Below are positions 42,350 through 46,935 of a DNA stretch of 46,935 nt, in pieces. Source of the DNA: Bacteroidales bacterium. Its GTDB lineage: Bacteria > Bacteroidota > Bacteroidia > Bacteroidales > UBA932. Both the position numbers and the translations under genes were made by a program. The notes under the pieces are model-generated. The model was given only the letters and a program-made list of their open reading frames with translations. It had not been told where the DNA came from and did not search any database. The stretch covers positions 1 to 46,935 of the forward strand of contig JAKSKA010000001.1 of the NCBI GenBank assembly GCA_024401915.1, read 5' to 3'. Positions within the stretch are counted from its first letter, which is position 1. Each line of letters opens with the position of its first letter.

Positions 42350-43438
42350 ATGATGAAGAAGATAATATCATTCCTGCTTTTCGTTTCAGTCTGCATCTCA
42401 GTTGCAGCGCAGGACCCAAAGAAAACTGATTTTTCTTTTACCGAGGCTTCCGATCTCACCCTGATCGGAAAGATTATGGACACTCCGAACCCCTACCACC
42501 GGGTCGATACCTGCGTGTACAAGGGCTTCACGAAAAACGAGAACAGGCAGGTGCGCTGTTCCGCCGGCCTGGCGGTGCTTTTCTCCACCGACTCGCCTAT
42601 CATAAGCGTGAAGACCGAATACGGCTACCAGGCCCAGCATTCCACCACGATGACCCTTGCCGACAGGGGGTATGACCTCTATATAAAGAAGGATGGAAGG
42701 TGGCTCTGGGCCGCCGCGAAGGTACACGGCAAGAACAACAGAAGCAACGTGACACTAATCAACAATATGGACGGGACGATGAAGGATTGTATGCTCTACC
42801 TTCCCATCTACTCCGAGGAATATTCGGTCAAGGTTGGCATCAAGGACGGATGCACCATCAAACCTCTCGAATCGCCTTTCCGCCACCGCGTGGCCATCTT
42901 CGGCTCCAGCTTCACCCACGGCATCAGCACCAGCCGCGCCGGTATGAGCTATCCTATGCAGTTCCAGCGCCGCACAGGCATCCAGATGCTCAGCCTCGGC
43001 TGCAGCGGCAACTGCAAGATGCAGCCCTACTTCGCCGACGTGCTCGCTGACGTGAAGGCGGACGCCTTCGTGTTCGATGCGTTCTCGAACCCCAATGCCA
43101 AGATGATCGAGGCGCGGCTCGAACCATTCATCAAGAGGCTGAGCGAAGCCCATCCCGGAGTGCCCCTGATCTTCCAGCAGACCATCTACCGCGAAAGCCG
43201 CAACTTCAACAAGAGCAACGACAACAAGGAGAGAGCCAAGATGGAGACGGCCGAGAGGCTTATGAAGCAGATGATGGAGAAATACCCTGACGTATATTTC
43301 ATCTACCCCAACGCCTCCAGCGAGGACCACGAGTACTCGGTCGACGGAACCCATCCCGACGACCACGGATACTTCCTCTGGGAGCAGAGCATCGAAAAGC
43401 CCCTGCTTGACATCCTTGCCAAGTACGGGATCAGATAA
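42350..43438 (+). CDS. Secreted SGNH/GDSL hydrolase with N-terminal beta domain
   Basis: A 362-residue exported protein; the signal peptide ends near VAAQ. Residues about 25-175 are a beta-sandwich domain as found in two-domain carbohydrate esterases. Residues about 180-360 are an SGNH hydrolase with the nucleophile Ser187 in GSSFTHG, block II glycine in LGCSGN, and Asp332/His335 in DGTHPDDHG. A deacetylase or other esterase activity on a polysaccharide is likely, but the substrate is unknown. CATCTTTG (42323-42330) is a one-mismatch -7 box. Either of two adjacent ATGs could start it. Confidence 0.83.
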   Translation: MMKKIISFLLFVSVCISVAAQDPKKTDFSFTEASDLTLIGKIMDTPNPYHRVDTCVYKGFTKNENRQVRCSAGLAVLFSTDSPIISVKTEYGYQAQHSTTMTLADRGYDLYIKKDGRWLWAAAKVHGKNNRSNVTLINNMDGTMKDCMLYLPIYSEEYSVKVGIKDGCTIKPLESPFRHRVAIFGSSFTHGISTSRAGMSYPMQFQRRTGIQMLSLGCSGNCKMQPYFADVLADVKADAFVFDAFSNPNAKMIEARLEPFIKRLSEAHPGVPLIFQQTIYRESRNFNKSNDNKERAKMETAERLMKQMMEKYPDVYFIYPNASSEDHEYSVDGTHPDDHGYFLWEQSIEKPLLDILAKYGIR

Positions 43439-45029
43439 GCGGGCTTAAAAGGGCCTGGCGAAGCTGCGTGTCATAGCGCAGCTTTATTTGTACTCCGGCC
43501 TTCTGGAGGTAATAGCGCACGACGATCTCCTCTTCGATGAAAGGAAGGATTTCGTCCTTCTTGAGCCTCAGGAAGGCTTCCTTCTCCATATTGATGGCCT
43601 TGTTCATCGCGTCGATCTGGTCCTTCATCTGATCGGCCAGACCGTCCTTGCGCAGTTCGGCGCACATCCTGTCGAAATATGTCTTCGCCGAGGAGCGGTA
43701 ATCGAATTTCTGTTTCGCGGCGTATTCCACGAAATCGTCATAGTCGCTGAAATGGAAGTCCTCGACGGCAGGGATGGTCTCGTGGTCCCTGACGAACTTC
43801 AGGGCATACTGCTCGATGATGCCGCCATAGACGAGGGAATAGACGATGCGGCTGTAGCGCAGAGTGTCGAGGGTGACGTCGGGCTTGATGCCGCCTCCGT
43901 CACGCACCGGACGCCCTGAAGCGGTATGGAACTCGTGGGTCAGCGAATCGGGGATAAAACCGACGCTGCCATCCTCGTTGCGGTGGGAGTAGTCACGCGC
44001 CTGGACACAGCGGCCGCTGGGGGTATAGTACTTGGCCGTGGTGACCTTGAGCTGGCCGCCGTAAGGCAGCTGCGTCACGCTCTGAACCAGGCCCTTGCCG
44101 AAGGTGCGGTGGCCCATAATCGTGGCCCTATCCATATCCTGGAGCGCTCCGGCAACGATTTCGGACGCCGATGCGGACCCCGAGTCCACAAGGATCACGA
44201 GGGGCAGTTTCGTGTCGATGGGCTCCTTGTCCGTCTTGCAGACGTAGTTCGCCTTGTAGTTGCGGCCCTTGGCGCTCACGACCACGGAGCCCTTGGGCAC
44301 GAAGGCGGACACGATGTTCACAGCCTCGGAGAGCAGTCCGCCGCCGTTGCCGCGAAGGTCGATGAAGAGCTTCTTCATCCCGCGCTTCTTGAGCTCGGTG
44401 ACAGCTTTCCTCACTTCGGCTCCGACGCCCTCCGTAAAGCCGGAAAGCAGGATATAACCCGTCGTAGGCTCGATGAGGTCGGCATACTGCATATCGGGAA
44501 TGTGGATCTTCTTCCTGACTATCCTGACCTCTGATTCCTCCGGTCCGCGGAGTTTCTTCACGCCGAAGGTGACAACCGTGCCGGGTTCGCCCTTCATCCT
44601 GTCGGAACACTCCTTGGAATTGAGACCCTTCACGCTGACACCGTCGATGGAGTAGATCTCATCCCCGCAGCGCAGCCCGCTGAGCCAGGCAGGAGAGTCC
44701 GCGTACGGCTCGTTGATGATCACGTTGCCGTTCTTGTCCGGCTTGTAGATGATTGCACCGATTCCGCCATAGGAATTGTTTATCATCAGCTGGAAGTCCT
44801 TGTTCTCCTCCTGCGGGACATATATCGTATAGGGATCGAGGCTCTCGAGCATCGCATCGATTCCGGCGCGCTGCATCCTGTCCATCGGAAGCGAGTCCAC
44901 GTACACGCGGCTGAGCTCGCGCACTATGGAATTCTGTATCTCGGTCCATTTCCCGAGCTTGAAAGCCGAGGACTGGGCCGATGCGGCAAGCGGCAGGACC
45001 GCTGCAAGAACAAGCAATATCTTTTTCAT
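43431..45029 (-). CDS. S41-family C-terminal processing protease
   Basis: A periplasmic carboxyl-terminal processing protease of 532 residues from MKKILLVLAAVLPLAASAQ; longer upstream frames overlap recO and its promoter and were not used. A PDZ domain lies at about 80-160 (YGGIGA, GLRCGDEIYSIDGVSV), then the S41 core with DLRGNGGGLLSEAV, catalytic Ser287 in SGSASASE and Lys312 in TFGKG. The C-terminal helical 130 residues are typical of Bacteroidota members. It likely trims or degrades envelope proteins. The stop region overlaps the SGNH gene by 8 bases. Confidence 0.93.
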   Translation of the reverse strand: MKKILLVLAAVLPLAASAQSSAFKLGKWTEIQNSIVRELSRVYVDSLPMDRMQRAGIDAMLESLDPYTIYVPQEENKDFQLMINNSYGGIGAIIYKPDKNGNVIINEPYADSPAWLSGLRCGDEIYSIDGVSVKGLNSKECSDRMKGEPGTVVTFGVKKLRGPEESEVRIVRKKIHIPDMQYADLIEPTTGYILLSGFTEGVGAEVRKAVTELKKRGMKKLFIDLRGNGGGLLSEAVNIVSAFVPKGSVVVSAKGRNYKANYVCKTDKEPIDTKLPLVILVDSGSASASEIVAGALQDMDRATIMGHRTFGKGLVQSVTQLPYGGQLKVTTAKYYTPSGRCVQARDYSHRNEDGSVGFIPDSLTHEFHTASGRPVRDGGGIKPDVTLDTLRYSRIVYSLVYGGIIEQYALKFVRDHETIPAVEDFHFSDYDDFVEYAAKQKFDYRSSAKTYFDRMCAELRKDGLADQMKDQIDAMNKAINMEKEAFLRLKKDEILPFIEEEIVVRYYLQKAGVQIKLRYDTQLRQALLSPLI

Positions 45030-45034
45030 AACTG

Positions 45035-45042
45035 CAAAATTA
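45035..45042 (-). promoter_or_regulatory. Promoter -7 box of the S41 protease gene
   Basis: TAATTTTG on the minus strand matches TAnnTTTG and ends only 5 bases before the ATG, giving an almost leaderless mRNA. No clear -33 element is seen. The divergent recO has TATCTTCG (45055-45062), one mismatch. Confidence 0.5.
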
Positions 45043-45071
45043 ACTAATAAATCGTATCTTCGCATCATATT

Positions 45072-45725
45072 ATGACTTTCTCTACCCGACTGATAATCCT
45101 CGCCGTCACAAAGACCGGAGAAAAGACTCTGGTGGTCCATACCATCTCGGACCTGTGGGGCAGGCGGAGTTTCGTGACCTCGGTACCGAAACACGGAACG
45201 ATGGCCCTGTATATGCCTATGTCGGTGGTGGACGCGGAGATTGTCGACAATCCCAGGTCGGAGCTCTGGCGTCTCAGGAACGCCGTCGCGATCCACACCC
45301 TCGACTCTGTCAGAAGCAGCGTCGAGAAAAACTCGATAACGCTATTTATGAGCGAAGTCCTCTTCCGTACAATCAAAGACGGTGCCATCGAGGACGGGCT
45401 TTTCGACTGGTGCGAGAAAATTATGGTGACACTCGAGAATCTCGGGGACAACTACTCCAATTATCCGTTGCGCTTCCTCCTGGAACTGTGCTACACCCTG
45501 GGGTTCGCCCCCTCGGCAGAAGGTCTGATGCCCTTCGCCGGAGAGTATCTGGAAACGTTGAAAACCCTTATCAATGAGGATTTTGCGGCCTTTATGACCC
45601 ACCCCCTCAACGGGAAGGCGCGCAACGATATGGCAGCCGTGGTGATCGACTACCTAAGCTATCACACCGAAAGCAGGATAGAGGTGAAATCCCTCAAGGT
45701 CCTCCGCGAGCTGTTCGCAGTCTAG
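45072..45725 (+). CDS. recO: DNA repair protein RecO
   Basis: A 217-residue recombination mediator that helps load RecA on SSB-coated DNA with RecR. The N-terminal OB fold is clear (RLIILAVTKTGEKTLVVHTISDLWGRRSFVT), followed by a helical domain with LLELCYTLGFAP in the place of the family's pattern. The zinc-binding cysteines of some RecO proteins are absent, as in other Bacteroidota members known to me. It starts divergently from the protease and shares CTAG with mutS. Confidence 0.87.
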   Translation: MTFSTRLIILAVTKTGEKTLVVHTISDLWGRRSFVTSVPKHGTMALYMPMSVVDAEIVDNPRSELWRLRNAVAIHTLDSVRSSVEKNSITLFMSEVLFRTIKDGAIEDGLFDWCEKIMVTLENLGDNYSNYPLRFLLELCYTLGFAPSAEGLMPFAGEYLETLKTLINEDFAAFMTHPLNGKARNDMAAVVIDYLSYHTESRIEVKSLKVLRELFAV

Positions 45726-46935
45726 GCTCCGACCTCGCTCTTCAGCCCCCTCAAAAGGTCGAAGGCCTGGAGAGGCGTCATATTGTTGAGGTCGGCCGCG
45801 ACGAGTTTCTCCCTTATGGACGAAAGCACGGGGTCGTCGAGCTGGAAGAAGGAAAGCTGGACACTGCCGTCGTCGGCGGCATTCTTCTCGAGCGCCATAG
45901 CGTTGCGTTCCCGGTTTTCAAGCGAGCGGAGGGTGCGCTCGGCCGACTCCACTATCTCGCGCGGCATACCGGCAAGACGGGCGACGTGGATACCGAAACT
46001 GTGGGCCACACCGCCGGGAGCGAGCCGTCTCAGGAACACGACGTCGTGACCGTCCTCCTTGACCTCAATGTGGAAATTGCGCACGCGCGGATAAAGTCCC
46101 TCGAGATCGTTCAGCTCGTGGTAGTGGGTGGCGAAAAGCGTCTTCGCGCCCTGTCCCTTGTCGTGGATGAACTCCACGAGGGCACGGGCTATGGACATTC
46201 CGTCGTAGGTGGAAGTGCCGCGTCCGATTTCGTCGAGAAGCACCAGCGAGCGGGGACTGAGGTTATGCATAATCATCGCCGTCTCAAGCATTTCCACCAT
46301 AAATGTGGACTCTCCGCGGCTGATGTTGTCGGTAGCGCCGACACGCGTGAATATCTTGTCCGTGAGGCCGAGACGGGCGGAGGCGGCAGGCACGAACGAG
46401 CCCGCCTGCGCGAGAAGCACGATAAGGGCCGTCTGGCGCAGCAGGGCCGATTTTCCCGCCATATTCGGGCCGGTCAGGATGATGATCTGGTCGCCGCGGC
46501 TGTCGAGGGTGATGTCGTTGGGCACGTATTCCTCCCCCGCGGACATCAGCGTTTCGATGACGGGATGGCGTCCCGCCTTGATTTCTATCACGTTGCTCTT
46601 GTCCACAACGGGCCTGCAGTAATTGTGCTCGATCGCCTGGAGAGCGAAGGACCCGAGCACGTCGAGGCGCGAGATGACGGCGCAGTTGGTCTGGATGTCC
46701 CTGATGCCCTTCTGGATGTCGGTGACGAGTGCCGCGAACATCTGCGACTCCATTGCGTATATCGCATCCTCGGCTCCGAGTATCTTCTCCTCGTATTCCT
46801 TGAGTTCGGCTGTGATGTAGCGTTCCGCGTTCACGAGCGTCTGCTTGCGTATCCACTCCGGCGGCACGGCGTTCTTGTAGGCGTTGCGGACTTCGATGCA
46901 GTAGCCGAAGACGTTGCTGTCGCCTCTCTTGAGGC
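45722..46935 (-). CDS. mutS: DNA mismatch repair protein MutS (partial, N-terminus off the right edge)
   Basis: The C-terminal 403 residues of MutS, the mismatch-recognition ATPase. The frame is open to the edge and begins within LKRGDSNVFGYCIEVRNAY, so the internal GTG at 46867 is not the real start. Visible are the clamp/lever region, Walker A GPNMAGKS, the LLDEIGRGTSTYDG Walker B/signature, and FATHYHELNDLEG. The C-terminal tail ends LNNMTPLQAFDLL, the beta-binding/tetramer region. The catalytic parts are intact. Confidence 0.96.
   Translation of the reverse strand, partial: LKRGDSNVFGYCIEVRNAYKNAVPPEWIRKQTLVNAERYITAELKEYEEKILGAEDAIYAMESQMFAALVTDIQKGIRDIQTNCAVISRLDVLGSFALQAIEHNYCRPVVDKSNVIEIKAGRHPVIETLMSAGEEYVPNDITLDSRGDQIIILTGPNMAGKSALLRQTALIVLLAQAGSFVPAASARLGLTDKIFTRVGATDNISRGESTFMVEMLETAMIMHNLSPRSLVLLDEIGRGTSTYDGMSIARALVEFIHDKGQGAKTLFATHYHELNDLEGLYPRVRNFHIEVKEDGHDVVFLRRLAPGGVAHSFGIHVARLAGMPREIVESAERTLRSLENRERNAMALEKNAADDGSVQLSFFQLDDPVLSSIREKLVAADLNNMTPLQAFDLLRGLKSEVGA

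Noticed and set aside
46867..46867. GTG as the start of a shorter MutS
   Set aside because: The frame continues upstream to the window edge with conserved MutS residues, so this is an internal valine codon.
1..46935. Search by eye for tRNA genes, CRISPR arrays, transposases, phage genes and attachment repeats
   Set aside because: None seen. The gaps are too short for most of these, and no transposase or integrase motif appears in any credible frame.

Overview
The window comes from a Bacteroidales-type bacterium (phylum Bacteroidota) with a fairly GC-rich, tightly packed genome. The evidence is a SusC/SusD pair, several lipoproteins with Bacteroidota-style signal peptides, a DUF4271-hemD-rnpA-yidD block, a DUF2723 glycosyltransferase-like protein, a split transketolase, and repeated TAnnTTTG promoter boxes, which are the -7 element of this phylum. 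An uncultured gut or rumen lineage is plausible, but I cannot name a genus. I saw no tRNA, rRNA, CRISPR array, insertion sequence or prophage gene. No stretch longer than 300 bases lacks a gene.

Layout. 1-14.9 kb is almost entirely minus strand and housekeeping or envelope. Reading with transcription, pgk leads into glpA, glpB, glpC, a HAD phosphatase and lgt, most of them joined by overlapping stop and start codons. A hairpin-plus-T-tract terminator follows. Then comes a tripartite RND efflux operon (TolC-like, adaptor, pump) running into a PII-like small protein, thioredoxin, a small outer-membrane barrel, a polyprenyl diphosphate synthase and holB, which is cut by the left edge. At 15-15.9 kb a plus-strand RlmI-like methyltransferase gene lies alone.

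15.9-35 kb is the accessory region and the most interesting part. A minus-strand run encodes SusC, SusD, a BACON/GLUG-repeat lipoprotein, an endonuclease/exonuclease/phosphatase (EEP) lipoprotein, a 1250-residue beta-helix lipoprotein, a second EEP protein with a fimbrillin-like N-terminal domain, and a 50-residue small protein. Next to it lie a LacI-family regulator and a divergent plus-strand operon of an SDR dehydrogenase, a LamG-domain protein of unknown catalytic type and an Nramp-fold transporter that lacks the metal-binding motifs. An identical 14-bp palindrome-like site, TGTGTGAGCACACA, sits at the promoters of both susC and the SDR operon. The two operons therefore look like one LacI-controlled regulon. 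My inference is an uptake and degradation system for a phosphodiester- or uronate-containing polymer. The locus has no recognisable glycoside hydrolase, so the substrate is unknown.

35-46.9 kb returns to core genes: the DUF2723 membrane protein (minus), the SUI1-like/DUF4271/hemD/rnpA/yidD operon (plus), split transketolase (minus), a secreted SGNH esterase (plus), an S41 C-terminal-processing protease (minus), recO (plus) and the 3' part of mutS (minus, cut by the right edge). Three of the convergent gene pairs here share their stop codons in a single CTAG.
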